Assembly: GCA_003058525.1 (NCBI GenBank)
Contig: QBVD01000062.1
Span: forward strand, 26,006-90,005
Origin: a gamma proteobacterium symbiont of Ctena orbiculata
GTDB lineage: Bacteria > Pseudomonadota > Gammaproteobacteria > Chromatiales > Chromatiaceae
Direction: 5' to 3'
Length of the DNA: 64,000 bases
Part shown: in pieces, positions 7,125-16,273 of the stretch
Position numbering within the stretch: the first letter of the stretch is position 1
Layout: the number at the start of each line of letters is the position of its first letter
Notes under the pieces: generated by a model
Databases searched by the model: none
What the model was told of the DNA's origin: nothing
What the model saw: the letters and a program-made list of their open reading frames with translations, nothing else
Made by a program: the position numbers and the translations under genes

Positions 7125-8093
7125 TCAATCTTGGGCGAGCACCTGTTTCAGGAATGCTGGAATACGATGATCCAGCCAGTAGACAGGCTGTCCGGGAAGG
7201 GTACCCTGAACAAATCCCACATGACCTCCTCTATCTGAAAGTTCTAGTGAAACACCCGGACCGAGATCTTGCAAGCCTGGCACATCCTTCGGTTGCATGA
7301 ATGGGTCATCCCGTGCGTGTATAATAAGGGTGGGAGTTGTGATGTGCTTCAGGAATTGTGCGCAACTGCAACGGTGGTAGTAGTCAGCGGCATCGACAAA
7401 TCCATTCTGTATGGCAGTGATTCGATCATCAAAATCATAGATAGTGCGTATAGAAATGAGATTCTCCACAACGGAAAATGATCTGGTACGACACTTTTGC
7501 ATATAGGATTTCAACAGCTTCCGCAAAAGATGGCGATTGTATACTTGTGAAAAGCCTTGCTCGAGACGTGTTACAGCACTTTCCAGATTAAAGGGAACTG
7601 ACACAGCAACAGCCGCCTTTAAAGCTGAATCATGAGCTGATTCACCGAGATATTTGAGTAACAGATTGCCGCCAAGCGATATGCCAATGATAGCCTGTGG
7701 TACATCTCCTTTGATGCGCAGAAACTCGATTATTTCAACCAGATCTTCCGTGGCCCCGGAGTGGTAACTGCGTTGCAGTCGGTTAGGTACGCCGCTGCAA
7801 CCTCTCAAATGCATGAACAGACATCTGAAACCAGCTTTGCTTAAGGCTGAGATGAGTGTGGTCGCATAGTGGGAGTCGAGAGAGCCTTCAAGTCCGTGTA
7901 CCAACAAAACCAAGGGACCTTCAGACTCATGCCAGGTCAGGTCGATAAAATCCCCATCACGCAGTTCGACCCGCTCCCAGTGGAGATCGAGGAGTGGACG
8001 GTGTCTGAACAGGCTGGGCCAAATAGTCTGCAGATGAGGAGAAGGTAACCACCAGGCCGGTTTGAATTCACTTCTGATCAATTGTTTCATCAT
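7125..8093 (-). CDS. yheT: YheT-type alpha/beta hydrolase
   Basis: 322 aa, usual for YheT/ABHD1-3-like hydrolases. Motifs in order: WWLPSPHLQTIWP at the N-terminus (family signature), the oxyanion region LLVHGLEGS (about 63-71), the nucleophile elbow GISLGG (Ser about 139), an Asp in HARDDPFM and the catalytic His in DRGGHVGF. The family contains esterase/lipase-like enzymes; the physiological substrate in bacteria is not settled. The start is ATG at 8093 (tandem ATGATG), with no strong ribosome-binding site. It is followed downstream by the kinase-like orphan and preceded by the LON-domain gene on the same strand. Confidence 0.92.
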   Translation of the reverse strand: MMKQLIRSEFKPAWWLPSPHLQTIWPSLFRHRPLLDLHWERVELRDGDFIDLTWHESEGPLVLLVHGLEGSLDSHYATTLISALSKAGFRCLFMHLRGCSGVPNRLQRSYHSGATEDLVEIIEFLRIKGDVPQAIIGISLGGNLLLKYLGESAHDSALKAAVAVSVPFNLESAVTRLEQGFSQVYNRHLLRKLLKSYMQKCRTRSFSVVENLISIRTIYDFDDRITAIQNGFVDAADYYHRCSCAQFLKHITTPTLIIHARDDPFMQPKDVPGLQDLGPGVSLELSDRGGHVGFVQGTLPGQPVYWLDHRIPAFLKQVLAQD

Positions 8094-8152
8094 TTTTTTT
8101 GTTGTTAGCCGAGAGTGAATGCCTCACTTGAAAGCTGGCAAATGGACCGGGT

Positions 8153-8806
8153 TCAATGGGTCAAATGACCGGTGTTATTGCTGCTCGCCATCTCCAGTTT
8201 CGTCATCAGCAGCAGAAAACGTTCATCAAATGAGACCGCATCAAGGATGGACTGTTTGTCTTCATGAGATAAAGGCAGAGCCGTGGTCAAGACATTCACA
8301 AGCTGTGGTGTCGTCAGTTTCTTAAGCTGATCGGTGTCTGTCTCCAGGGCATTGAAGGTCAGGTATCGATCCAGACTGGAATAGATGCTGTTTCGCTTCT
8401 CTTCCGTGGTCCTCAGATTGAAATCATAATCGGATTCGAATCGCTCCCAATTGGGTTTAATCAGTCGATAACCCCGATCCGACGGCAACTCAGTCTGTAT
8501 ATCGAATCGACAGACACCTGTGATTATGATTTCGATGCGTCCATCGAGGGTCTCATTATAGAAAGAGATTCGAGCTGCACATCCTGTGGTGTGTAGTTGG
8601 TGTATTGTCGAGTGTTCACTGTCATCGGGCTGTATCATACCGATCAAATGATGGCTGCCCAGTGCATCCTGCACCATGTTCAGGTATCGGGGTTCGAAGA
8701 TGTTGAGCGGTAGTTGTGCCCCAGGCATGACAACTGCCCCGCTAAGTGGAAAGATAGGGAGCATCGACGGTAACTGCGGATAGTCGGGGATAAATGGATT
8801 TTGCAT
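8153..8806 (-). CDS. LON substrate-binding-domain protein
   Basis: 217 aa from the ATG at 8806, chosen because AGGAG lies 7 nt upstream; the upstream in-frame start at 8842 lacks such a site. The protein is a stand-alone Lon N-terminal (PUA-like) domain: LPIFPLSGAVVMPGAQLPLNIFEPRY at its start is the hallmark (LP.FPL...V.PG..LPL.IFEPRY). There is no ATPase or protease domain. Such proteins are common in proteobacteria and their role is unproven; substrate recognition or chaperone-like functions are proposed. It is probably co-transcribed with yheT. Confidence 0.92.
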   Translation of the reverse strand: MQNPFIPDYPQLPSMLPIFPLSGAVVMPGAQLPLNIFEPRYLNMVQDALGSHHLIGMIQPDDSEHSTIHQLHTTGCAARISFYNETLDGRIEIIITGVCRFDIQTELPSDRGYRLIKPNWERFESDYDFNLRTTEEKRNSIYSSLDRYLTFNALETDTDQLKKLTTPQLVNVLTTALPLSHEDKQSILDAVSFDERFLLLMTKLEMASSNNTGHLTH

Positions 8807-9275
8807 GAATGAACTCCTATAGCCAGTAAGAGTTGCTGTCAATCTGAATTGTTCCGTATCTTTCCCCGATCGTTAGGGCCTGATATTGCTAATCCAATCG
8901 GCTCTGATATGCCTATTCATCTGCCCAGCAATGCAGTATTGGACAATTTATATTGAGCTACAAGAGAGAATGATAACACCACTGGACAGAAAAATAGCCC
9001 CAGCCCTTTTGGTGCAACAGGGCCTGTTGCACTAGTGTTGACAGACATCAGGATCAGGATTGATCACAGACTGATATCAATTCACTTACATAACCGTGTC
9101 ATGATTCTATAATTCGAATAGGAGAAGCTGTCCCTATACTTTAGTCAGATAGTATCAATATCCATATATCCATCTGGTGACAACCGGACCGTGAAGACCA
9201 GGCACGGATTTTAAGGTTGATCAGTAGAGTGGTATGTCCAGGTAATTCCTTTTGGGTAAACACAAGGAGAGACAG
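8807..9275. promoter_or_regulatory. Divergent promoter region with perfect palindrome
   Basis: The gap between the LON-domain gene and fbaB holds no credible gene. GTGCAACAGG (9012-9021) and CCTGTTGCAC (9023-9032) form a nearly gap-free palindrome, which suits a protein-binding dyad or a short-loop hairpin. A TTGACA at about 9038 could be a -35 element for fbaB, without a convincing -10 at standard spacing. Confidence 0.35.
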
Positions 9276-10328
9276 ATGAGTTATATCGAATCCCTGCTCG
9301 GTAATGAGGCTGAAAGCTTGCTGGCCCACAGCTGCGAGACTATTGATAAAAAGATGTTGCAACTACCTGGTCATGATTACGTCGATAGGGTGTTGAGCCA
9401 AAAAGATCTCAAGCCGGGTGTGCTGCGCGCAATGCAGACATTGATTGGTACAGGACGTCTGAGCGGTAGCGGTTATCTCTCCATTTTACCTGTAGACCAG
9501 GGTGTGGAGCACTCGGGAGGAGCATCTTTTGCCGCCAATCCAATCTATTTCGACCCCGCCAATATAGTTGAACTCGCCATCGAGGGCGGGTGCAATGCGG
9601 TCGCTTCCACCCTGGGTGTACTGGGTTCGGTGGCCCGTCGGTATGCCCACAAGATCCCCTTTTTGGTCAAAATCAACCACAATGAAATACTCAGTTATCC
9701 CAATTTTTATGATCAAACTCTGTTTGCATCGGTGGAGCAGGCCTTTGATATGGGGGCGGTTGCCATAGGTGCGACTGTCTATTATGGGTCTGAGGAGTCA
9801 AGGCGGCAGATTCAGGAGATTTCGGAAGCTTTCCAACATGCCCATGAGTTGGGCATGGTTACTGTGCTATGGGCCTACCTCAGAAACAGTTCTTTTAAAG
9901 TGGATGGTGTCGACTACCATACAGCTGCAGATCTGACAGGTCAGGCCAATCATCTGGCAGCGACGATTGAGGCAGATATCGTTAAACAGAAACAAGCGGT
10001 GGGAAATGGAGGCTATAAAGCCATCAAATTTGGCAAAACAGACAAAAAAGTCTATACAGAACTCACCACCGAGCACCCAATTGATCTGGTGCGCTACCAA
10101 GTGGCCAACTGTTATATGGGTAGGGCCGGGCTTATCAACTCTGGTGGTGCCTCTTCAGGGGAGGGCGATTTGGCACAAGCGGTACGAACCGCTGTCATCA
10201 ACAGACGAGCAGGCGGTATGGGTATGATCTCCGGGCGCAAAGCATTTCAACGGCCTATGGCGGAGGGTGTTGATCTGCTTCATGCAATTCAGGACGTCTA
10301 TCTCAGCGATCAAGTTACAATTGCGTGA
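9276..10328 (+). CDS. fbaB: Class I fructose-bisphosphate aldolase (DhnA/FbaB type)
   Basis: 350 aa from the ATG at 9276 (AAGGAGAG about 7 nt upstream); an in-frame ATG at 9252 without a ribosome-binding site would add eight residues. The length equals that of E. coli FbaB. The enzyme interconverts fructose 1,6-bisphosphate with dihydroxyacetone phosphate and glyceraldehyde 3-phosphate by Schiff-base chemistry in the cytoplasm. Family signatures include LPVDQGVEH, the K in [18 protein letters not shown], the Lys region YKAIKFGK (likely Schiff-base lysine) and the C-terminal NSGG / [13 protein letters not shown] phosphate-binding segment. It serves glycolysis/gluconeogenesis and, in an autotroph, Calvin-cycle regeneration. 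Confidence 0.96.
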   Translation: MSYIESLLGNEAESLLAHSCETIDKKMLQLPGHDYVDRVLSQKDLKPGVLRAMQTLIGTGRLSGSGYLSILPVDQGVEHSGGASFAANPIYFDPANIVELAIEGGCNAVASTLGVLGSVARRYAHKIPFLVKINHNEILSYPNFYDQTLFASVEQAFDMGAVAIGATVYYGSEESRRQIQEISEAFQHAHELGMVTVLWAYLRNSSFKVDGVDYHTAADLTGQANHLAATIEADIVKQKQAVGNGGYKAIKFGKTDKKVYTELTTEHPIDLVRYQVANCYMGRAGLINSGGASSGEGDLAQAVRTAVINRRAGGMGMISGRKAFQRPMAEGVDLLHAIQDVYLSDQVTIA

Positions 10329-10335
10329 AATATCA

Positions 10336-10812
10336 ATGAGTTATGGGCTTTTGTCTTATATTCGGAACGGCAGTGCTGATGATAGATCGGGCTATTTGGG
10401 TAACATGATGTGGGTATTTATCAAAGGGATTTCTGAAGAAATTTCGGTCAAGCAACTGCATAAGTTGATAACTCGCCAACTCAGTCCTCTCTGGTCTATC
10501 ATGCCAATCAGAGGGGTGAAGGTGGAAGAGAGTAAAATCCTTAAAATCATGCACACCAGGTCCAGAGTCTGGGAATACTATGGACTTGTCTGTATCAAGC
10601 CCTCACGACAAGTTCATGCGGTAATAGGCAGGTTGAACACCATAAAAATCAATGGAATGAGATTGCAAGCTCATCCCTATATCAGGCGGCGTAAGAGTAG
10701 GGATCGACGTCAGCAGCTGGTCGAGGGAACAGAACAATTTCCGGGGGACCGTAGGCGTAGAGACCGCCGGCGTGGAAACCTGGTGAGTCAGGTCAGCGAT
10801 CCCATGGACTGA
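10336..10812 (+). CDS. Small basic protein with degenerate RRM-like fold
   Basis: 158 aa if started at the ATG at 10336; starts at 10267 (overlapping fbaB) or 10405 cannot be excluded, as no strong ribosome-binding site is seen. A beta-strand VFIKGI (RNP2-like, about 26-31), a middle helix region and GLVCIKP (RNP1-like position) followed by INGMRL suggest an RRM-like fold lacking the usual aromatic residues. The tail is very basic, with repeated RRRKSRDRRQ- and RRRRDRRRG-type runs, as in nucleic-acid-binding proteins. It lies 7 nt after fbaB. The function is unknown; RNA binding is inferred. Confidence 0.6.
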   Translation: MSYGLLSYIRNGSADDRSGYLGNMMWVFIKGISEEISVKQLHKLITRQLSPLWSIMPIRGVKVEESKILKIMHTRSRVWEYYGLVCIKPSRQVHAVIGRLNTIKINGMRLQAHPYIRRRKSRDRRQQLVEGTEQFPGDRRRRDRRRGNLVSQVSDPMD

Positions 10813-10953
10813 CTGGCTGAAGTGCGGAGCCCATTTATCGATAATCTATTAAGGAGACGTGGAAGTTAACATTTTTTTTAAAATCACAGCTTTCGATAGG
10901 GTTTTACTGGCCCTAGAGTGATAGTACCCAAAACCAACTATAGAGAGATAACA

Positions 10954-11358
10954 ATGACAAAGTTAGTCGACATTGAAGGTATCGGTGATAAGTATGCTGC
11001 AAAGTTGACGTCAGCGGGGATCACCAGTCTGGAAAATCTGTTGGAAAAGGGAAGTACCAAAAAAGGCCGCAAGGAGATCGAAGATGCGACTTCGATTAGC
11101 GGAAAGCTGATTTTAAGATGGATCAACATGGCTGATCTATTCAGAATAAAAGGTATCGGTGAGCAATACTCGGACCTGTTAGAGGCTGCCGGTGTGGATA
11201 CTGTGCCGGAACTGGCGCAGCGTAAAGCGGAAAATCTGCAGAAGAAGATGGTTGAGGTCAATGAAGCCAAAAACCTTGTACGTGCCACGCCGAGCCTCTC
11301 ATCGGTTGAAAAGTGGGTGGCGGAAGCTAAACAACTACCCCGTGTGGTCACCTATTGA
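10954..11358 (+). CDS. DUF4332 helix-hairpin-helix protein
   Basis: 134 aa from the ATG at 10954 (AGAGAG 7-12 nt upstream); the longer frame from 10918 has no ribosome-binding site. It has two helix-hairpin-helix units: VDIEGIGDKYAAKLTSAGI near the N-terminus and FRIKGIGEQYSDLLEAAGV about 55-75, each with the GIG hairpin, as in DUF4332 and DNA-binding HhH proteins. It is cytoplasmic, without catalytic residues. The precise role is unknown; binding to nucleic acid is suggested by the fold. A strong terminator follows at 11412. Confidence 0.88.
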   Translation: MTKLVDIEGIGDKYAAKLTSAGITSLENLLEKGSTKKGRKEIEDATSISGKLILRWINMADLFRIKGIGEQYSDLLEAAGVDTVPELAQRKAENLQKKMVEVNEAKNLVRATPSLSSVEKWVAEAKQLPRVVTY

Positions 11359-11411
11359 TACCGGGTGTGCCGCAAAATGGCTTTCCAGGTAGGGAAAGCA
11401 GGGCATCTTAC

Positions 11412-11445
11412 GAAAAGGCCACTGTCGTCTGATAGTGGCCTTTTC
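11412..11445. terminator. Strong hairpin terminator after the DUF4332 gene
   Basis: A 12-bp perfect stem GAAAAGGCCACT / AGTGGCCTTTTC (11412-11423, 11434-11445) with a 10-nt loop and the T-run in the 3' arm. The A-run in the 5' arm would let it work on the minus strand too. Confidence 0.9.
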
Positions 11446-11562
11446 TACGTGCACTGAATGATTGCGGGACTGATAGATACCCTTGTTGTAGTACGTTTCT
11501 GGATGAGAGTTTATTGGGTAGAATAGGCAGAGTTTAGGTAGGAACAAATCGGAGTCTGAAAT

Positions 11563-11820
11563 ATGCCGACCTATGATTACTATTGTGATGCCAACGGCGA
11601 GAAGGTTGAGGTCTTTCATCCCATGAATGAGTTGATCAGTAATTGGGGTGAATTATGCAGCAAAGTTAACAGGCCTCTAGGGGATACCGCAGGCAACGAA
11701 CCAGTGCGGAGGTTAATCAGCAGTGCAGCTGTTATCAGTAGCACAAGCCTTGTTGACAGTGAACCGGCATGCCAAACTGGAGGTTGTTGTCCAGGTGGCA
11801 GTTGTGGATTTAACGAATAA
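11563..11820 (+). CDS. FmdB-like zinc-ribbon protein, degenerate
   Basis: 85 aa. The start MPTYDYYCDANGEKVEVFHPM matches the FmdB/CxxC_CXXC_SSSS regulatory-protein family, but the usual paired CxxC knuckles are lost: only C8 and C32 remain in the N-terminal part. The C-terminus is cysteine/glycine-rich (CQTGGCCPGGSCG), as in many FmdB-like proteins, where the motif may bind metal. GGAG lies about 10 nt upstream. The function is unknown; the name comes from a putative formamidase regulator. It sits just upstream of a zinc metallopeptidase gene. Confidence 0.8.
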   Translation: MPTYDYYCDANGEKVEVFHPMNELISNWGELCSKVNRPLGDTAGNEPVRRLISSAAVISSTSLVDSEPACQTGGCCPGGSCGFNE

Positions 11821-11845
11821 TATGAGCAGGCCCTGATCAAGGGAG

Positions 11846-12529
11846 ATGGTCTATTTTCTACTGCTGGGGATACTGCTGCTGTTGATACTGGGACCACAGT
11901 TGTGGGTGCAGCATGTAATGACGAAATACAATCGTCACCAAGAACAGAACTTCCCTGGCAATGGCGCAGAACTGGCCAGGCATCTCCTGGACCGCTATGG
12001 CCTGAATAAGGTCCAGGTAGAAAAAGCCGAATCCGGTGATCATTATGATCCCAGGGATAAAGCGGTTCGATTGTCAAAAGACAAACTGGAGGGGAGAACC
12101 CTTACGGCCATTACAATAGCAGCCCATGAGGTCGGACATGCATTGCAGGATGCCGCGGGGGAATCGCTCTTTCAATGGCGCAGCCGACTCGGATCGATTA
12201 CTGTAGGGGCACAGCGGCTTGGTTCATTTTTGCTCTTCGTGTCACCGATTCTCTCCATTGTCACGCGTGCACCCTCGGCAGGCCTGTTGAGTGCAACGGC
12301 GGCATTTCTTGTGATGGGCTCAAATGTGATCCTGCAATTGGCAACTCTGCCTGTTGAGCTTGATGCCAGTTTTAAAAAGGCTTTGCCGCTGCTCAAGAGC
12401 GGATACTTGGAGCCGGAGCAGTATCGTGGGGCAGAAAAAATCTTAAGGGCAGCTGCATTCACCTACCTATCTGCCTCGTTGGCCGGCTTACTCAATTTCT
12501 GGCAATGGATACGCGTGCTAAAGAGATAG
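11846..12529 (+). CDS. Membrane zinc metallopeptidase (YugP family)
   Basis: 227 aa, typical for the Zn_peptidase_2/YugP family. TM1 is at residues 3-20, the zinc motif AAHEVGHALQ (HEVGH about 93-97) follows a conserved YDP...VRLS segment, and two or three further TM helices occupy about 120-170 and 200-220. The active site probably faces the cytoplasmic side. The substrate is unknown. The start ATG at 11846 has AGGGAG immediately upstream with very short spacing; no better start is seen. It shares direction and a 25-nt gap with the FmdB-like gene. Confidence 0.9.
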   Translation: MVYFLLLGILLLLILGPQLWVQHVMTKYNRHQEQNFPGNGAELARHLLDRYGLNKVQVEKAESGDHYDPRDKAVRLSKDKLEGRTLTAITIAAHEVGHALQDAAGESLFQWRSRLGSITVGAQRLGSFLLFVSPILSIVTRAPSAGLLSATAAFLVMGSNVILQLATLPVELDASFKKALPLLKSGYLEPEQYRGAEKILRAAAFTYLSASLAGLLNFWQWIRVLKR

Positions 12530-12684
12530 AGGTAAAAAAATGTATTTCAGTAATATCTTCTGTAACCAATGATGATTGATCAGGGATAGAACGAGAATAT
12601 TGACATAGAAGAATAACATCAAATATAGAATGCCAAAACAAATGAGAGATCATCTACAGAAACGAAATAGGAGCGGAGGAGAGG

Positions 12685-13128
12685 ATGCCTGGTTATTTTA
12701 GATGGATTTGTCCAGTACGGCCGATCGGTGCATTCCTGTTCTTGCAGCTATTTTCAATTAGTCTATCCGCTGAAGAGTTGCAGGTGTCACCTGTTCCTGA
12801 AGCCTATGTGGCCAGAGCACAGTTCACGACAGCAGTTGTCGATAGAGAACCGGTTGATCAGGTTGTAAAACTCGATGCACAGGCAACCAGGATCTTTTTC
12901 TTCACCGATTTGAGAAACCTGCAAGGTCGAACTGTGACCCATCGCTGGGAGTTTGATGGGCAGATCGTGAGTGAAGTGGATTTTGAAGTAGGTGGACCCC
13001 GCTGGCGAGTCTATTCAGCAAAAAGTTTGAATCCTGGTGAATCGGGAAAATGGACTGTGTTTGTGGTAGACGAGTCAGGTTGGCCCTTGCACGCATCAAT
13101 TTTTGAGCATGGAGAGATTGCAAAATAG
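12685..13128 (+). CDS. Exported DUF2914 protein
   Basis: 147 aa. A basic N-terminus and a hydrophobic stretch (about 12-27) ending near LSAEE form a signal peptide. The mature part is a DUF2914 domain: VARAQFTTAVVDREPVD, then FFFTDLRNLQGRTVTHRW, EVDFEVGGPRWRVYSAK and a terminal WTVFVVD strand, a beta-rich fold. GGAGGAGAGG lies just upstream of the ATG. The function is unknown; DUF2914 often occurs at the end of larger periplasmic or regulatory proteins, and here it stands alone, convergent with the REC/GGDEF-like gene. Confidence 0.88.
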   Translation: MPGYFRWICPVRPIGAFLFLQLFSISLSAEELQVSPVPEAYVARAQFTTAVVDREPVDQVVKLDAQATRIFFFTDLRNLQGRTVTHRWEFDGQIVSEVDFEVGGPRWRVYSAKSLNPGESGKWTVFVVDESGWPLHASIFEHGEIAK

Positions 13129-13186
13129 CAGACCAGAGCGATATGGAGTTCACCACATCAGACTGGGAGGATTCAGTCCACCATTG

Positions 13187-13205
13187 AACCATCTTGGTTT
13201 TTTTT
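13187..13205 (+). terminator. Short-stem terminator after the DUF2914 gene
   Basis: AACCA (13187-13191), loop TCT, TGGTT (13195-13199), followed at once by an eight-T run to 13205. The stem is short but the U-tract is good. It lies between convergent genes. Confidence 0.6.
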
Positions 13206-13267
13206 AACGAATGGAAGGGGGATAACCTAAGGCGGAGTTGCTTGTTGGCCAATAAGAATCTCTATGC

Positions 13268-15778
13268 CTATTGTGCCTTGAGATTGAATTCCTCTTCTGC
13301 CATTTTGCGCAGTGTCAGCTCCTTTTCCAGCCTCATCTCATCGGAAATCTTCCTGACATCATTTTTTTCAGTCACTGATGGCGTTTTGATTGCTGTAGGA
13401 TTCCGTGCCGGTTGTTGTGAGGACACGGCAGCTTTTGAATCAGCTGGCGTAGTATGTGGTTCTACCTGGTTTAGTCCTGACTGAATATCCATGGGTGTCC
13501 CACCAACAGCCGGATTGTCATTAAAAACCGTATACAGATAAACACCACCGATTATCAGCATGATTGTAAATATTATACCGGCTATAGTGAAGGAGGAGAG
13601 CTGGAAGCCATTTTTAAACAGCAGGGGCTCCGGCTCCACCCGAAATGGAGGAATGGCCGGCTTGTTTTTAAACTGTTGTTTGGATTGTATCTGATCTTGA
13701 TCCGGGAATAGATGTACACTGGGAGGTTCGCTTGTTTCAGAATAGAGGTTGCTGTCCGGCGTGGCTTTGAGTGACAGATCCGAGTTTTGCGAATCGCTGA
13801 TGAAATCGGAATTAGACTGCAGCGGAGGTTTTGTTTTAGCGACAGTGCTGTCTCTATCTATGCGCTCTGCACCGGATTTGGCCGCGCTCTGATTTTTCAG
13901 TTGTTCTTCTGTTAGTTGTTGCTGCAACTGGTCAAGCTGCATATTTAGTAGTTTGATGTTGTCTTTTAGGCTGTTTACCAATTGATTGGATTTAACATTC
14001 TCAACCTCGGCCTTCTCGGCGCGGCTGGTTAGCTCGGCCAGCTGATTCCGGAGATGCCTATTCTCTTCCTCGATAAATTGTTTGTTCTCATTACCGGAAC
14101 TGGTAAGTGACTCTTCAATCAAGGTCGCGTTTTCAATCTCTATGGCCTGAAGCCGTTGCAGAAGGTCTCTGTTTTCACTCTCTACTGCTTCGGTCCGCTG
14201 CAAGATGTTTTTGTTTTCACTTTCTACCGTTTCTGTCTTTAGCAGAAGATTTGTGTTTTCACTTTCTGCCGCTTCTGTCCGTAGCAGAAGGTTTTTGTTT
14301 TCAGACTCTACGGTTTCAGTCTGTTGAAGAAGATTTGTATTCTCATTTTGCAGTTCTATAAATTTGAGCTGTAGTTGTTGCTGTTGGCTTTCGACCTCAA
14401 ACAACTGTCTACGCAGATTGTCAGCCTCAGCGGACTGATTTTTCCAGTGTGCAATCTCATTGATCAATTGACGATTTTCATTCGTCAAACGCTCAATCGT
14501 CTGTTTGTGTTCAATCAATTCGCTGGCTTCATCATACTCTCCGTCCAGGTCACTGCCGTATTTGGCCTTGATTTCAGCAACCTGTTCAGCCGCAAGGCGA
14601 TGAATCTCAGAGGCACTGCGAGTAGAAGTGGATTGTGAATAGGTCGTACTACTGATGGATTGCCGGGATTGACTGGATAATTCTGAGGAGTCGCCTGTAA
14701 GATTGACCGGTGTCAGGGCCTCATTGCCTTTATCGACCACCTTGTTTCCGCCATTTTCAACTGCTGCTTTCAGACGACCTTCAGCCAGGGATATCAGCTC
14801 GATCAGACGTGTGCCGGGTTTGATATCAGGGGCGGAGATACCGATGCTGCTACTGACGATCTGTTCGGATTCACCCAGATAAAACTGTTTTGACGAGAGA
14901 TCTTCAAGGATCCTTCTGCCGAGATAGCGTGTTCCGATGGCGTTTGAGGCTGGTCGTAGGATGGCAAACTGCCCCGTGCCGAAGTAGGCCAGGGTGTCGT
15001 CAGGGTGAATGTGTTGTTTGATTATCTCAACCAGCGTGTGCAGTATGTGTTCAATTGCCGGGTCGCTGTATTGAGTCGTGATCTCATCGATTTGATCTAT
15101 TTTGATAAGCGCTATGGCTAGCTCGTTCTTATTGCGAATGGCGAAGGCGAGTTCACGACTGGCGGACTCCATGAAATGTTCTCTATCGACAACACCACCA
15201 AGAAAATCAGATTGTGGTTCGATCTCATCATGTTGGCAGATATCAGTTTCGAGGTGAGCGAGGTCAGGTTGCTGATTCCTGTCGCCCAGTAGTGTAAGAA
15301 AATTCCTGATATTTGAGGGATCGAAAGGTTTGTTGATGACCTCATCTGCGCCTAATTGAGTCAATTCCTGGCGTATTTCCGGGCTCTCCTCGTTTCCGGT
15401 GACAACGATGAAAGGCATTGTCGCTATCTGTGAGGAGTCTGAAGCCCTGATTTTGGTCAATAGGCCCCTGCCATCGAGTTTCGGCATAGAGAGATCACTG
15501 AAGACAAGAGTGATCGACGGGGTATTGCAGAGTATATCCCACGCCTCCTGACCGTTCTCTGCTTCGATGACCTGGCAATCGTCTTTTAAAATATTCTTCA
15601 GTGAAACCCTTACAACTCGAGAGTCGTCAGCAATAAGCACCATCGGCTTATCGCTGGCATGATGAGAAAAGCTTGTCAGGGCATGTTCAGCCATTCCGTT
15701 TGATTCTTCTTGCTTAAGCATGGGTAAATTATGTCTACCTTTAGCTTCGACTAATCGGCTAAAAACTTTAGATGCCAT
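13268..15778 (-). CDS. REC / degenerate GGDEF / coiled-coil membrane protein
   Basis: About 836 aa from the ATG at 15778; a TTG at 15790 and ATGs at 15721 and 15694 are alternatives and none has a clear ribosome-binding site. Domains in order: receiver (about 45-165) with phosphoacceptor Asp in VFSDLSMPKLDG and Lys in NKPFD; a GGDEF-fold domain (about 200-350) whose signature is GTGQF, so it is likely inactive as a diguanylate cyclase; a long coiled coil (about 410-640) with five near-perfect 14-residue units of the ENxNLLxxTExVES type; one TM helix (FTIAGIIFTIMLIIGG, about 735-757) and a short charged C-terminal tail. The layout implies a cytoplasmic sensor tethered by a C-terminal anchor, with the tail outside. 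The function is unknown; the fusion is unusual. Monocistronic. Confidence 0.88.
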   Translation of the reverse strand: MASKVFSRLVEAKGRHNLPMLKQEESNGMAEHALTSFSHHASDKPMVLIADDSRVVRVSLKNILKDDCQVIEAENGQEAWDILCNTPSITLVFSDLSMPKLDGRGLLTKIRASDSSQIATMPFIVVTGNEESPEIRQELTQLGADEVINKPFDPSNIRNFLTLLGDRNQQPDLAHLETDICQHDEIEPQSDFLGGVVDREHFMESASRELAFAIRNKNELAIALIKIDQIDEITTQYSDPAIEHILHTLVEIIKQHIHPDDTLAYFGTGQFAILRPASNAIGTRYLGRRILEDLSSKQFYLGESEQIVSSSIGISAPDIKPGTRLIELISLAEGRLKAAVENGGNKVVDKGNEALTPVNLTGDSSELSSQSRQSISSTTYSQSTSTRSASEIHRLAAEQVAEIKAKYGSDLDGEYDEASELIEHKQTIERLTNENRQLINEIAHWKNQSAEADNLRRQLFEVESQQQQLQLKFIELQNENTNLLQQTETVESENKNLLLRTEAAESENTNLLLKTETVESENKNILQRTEAVESENRDLLQRLQAIEIENATLIEESLTSSGNENKQFIEEENRHLRNQLAELTSRAEKAEVENVKSNQLVNSLKDNIKLLNMQLDQLQQQLTEEQLKNQSAAKSGAERIDRDSTVAKTKPPLQSNSDFISDSQNSDLSLKATPDSNLYSETSEPPSVHLFPDQDQIQSKQQFKNKPAIPPFRVEPEPLLFKNGFQLSSFTIAGIIFTIMLIIGGVYLYTVFNDNPAVGGTPMDIQSGLNQVEPHTTPADSKAAVSSQQPARNPTAIKTPSVTEKNDVRKISDEMRLEKELTLRKMAEEEFNLKAQ

Positions 15779-16273
15779 TAATTCGTGCAATGCATTAGAT
15801 ATATACTATAAGATACTGTTAAATATAAATAAGAATATTAATCCCATGTCACAAAATGTGAAAAATGAGAGATGTATCACCCATGTATTCAAGGATCCGG
15901 CCAAGGTTCCAGTTTTCTGAAATCGAAACTGACAGAGTCCGTGAGCATGATGTGGCGCCAGCCGATCCCGGCGTACTGTGTGAGGTCTCTTCCTGAGGGT
16001 TTAAACAGCAGCATACTCGCAAGCGATGAAAAGATTTCGGAACGGGGTCAAATATTATAAAAGTATTACCTATTATGGGGTTATTAGAGTCTGTTAATGT
16101 AATCTAAACTCAGACTGCACAAACCGGAATGCATGGTTAAAGCACTGAAAGTTGTGAACCTTGACGCACTCCTATCCCTCAACTAGTTTGAACAGCAGGT
16201 CGACCTGGAGATATTCTTTATCCTGCCGATACTCAAATTGATCACCACAACCATAAAGTCAATGCAGGTATAG
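15779..16273. other. 495-bp intergenic region with a possible gene remnant
   Basis: On the minus strand a 41-codon frame (16014 down to 15889) encodes MLLFKPSGRDLTQYAG..., with WRHIMLTDSVSFDF further on, which looks protein-like, but it has no ribosome-binding site and its upstream frame is closed by a stop near 16045. It may be a remnant or a conserved short peptide. Its flanks are AT-rich, and the promoters of the two divergent genes must lie here. Nothing else is supported. Confidence 0.3.

Noticed and set aside
14107..14361. 42-bp tandem pattern as a CRISPR or satellite
   Set aside because: It is in frame with the coiled-coil gene and encodes 14-residue heptad-type units.
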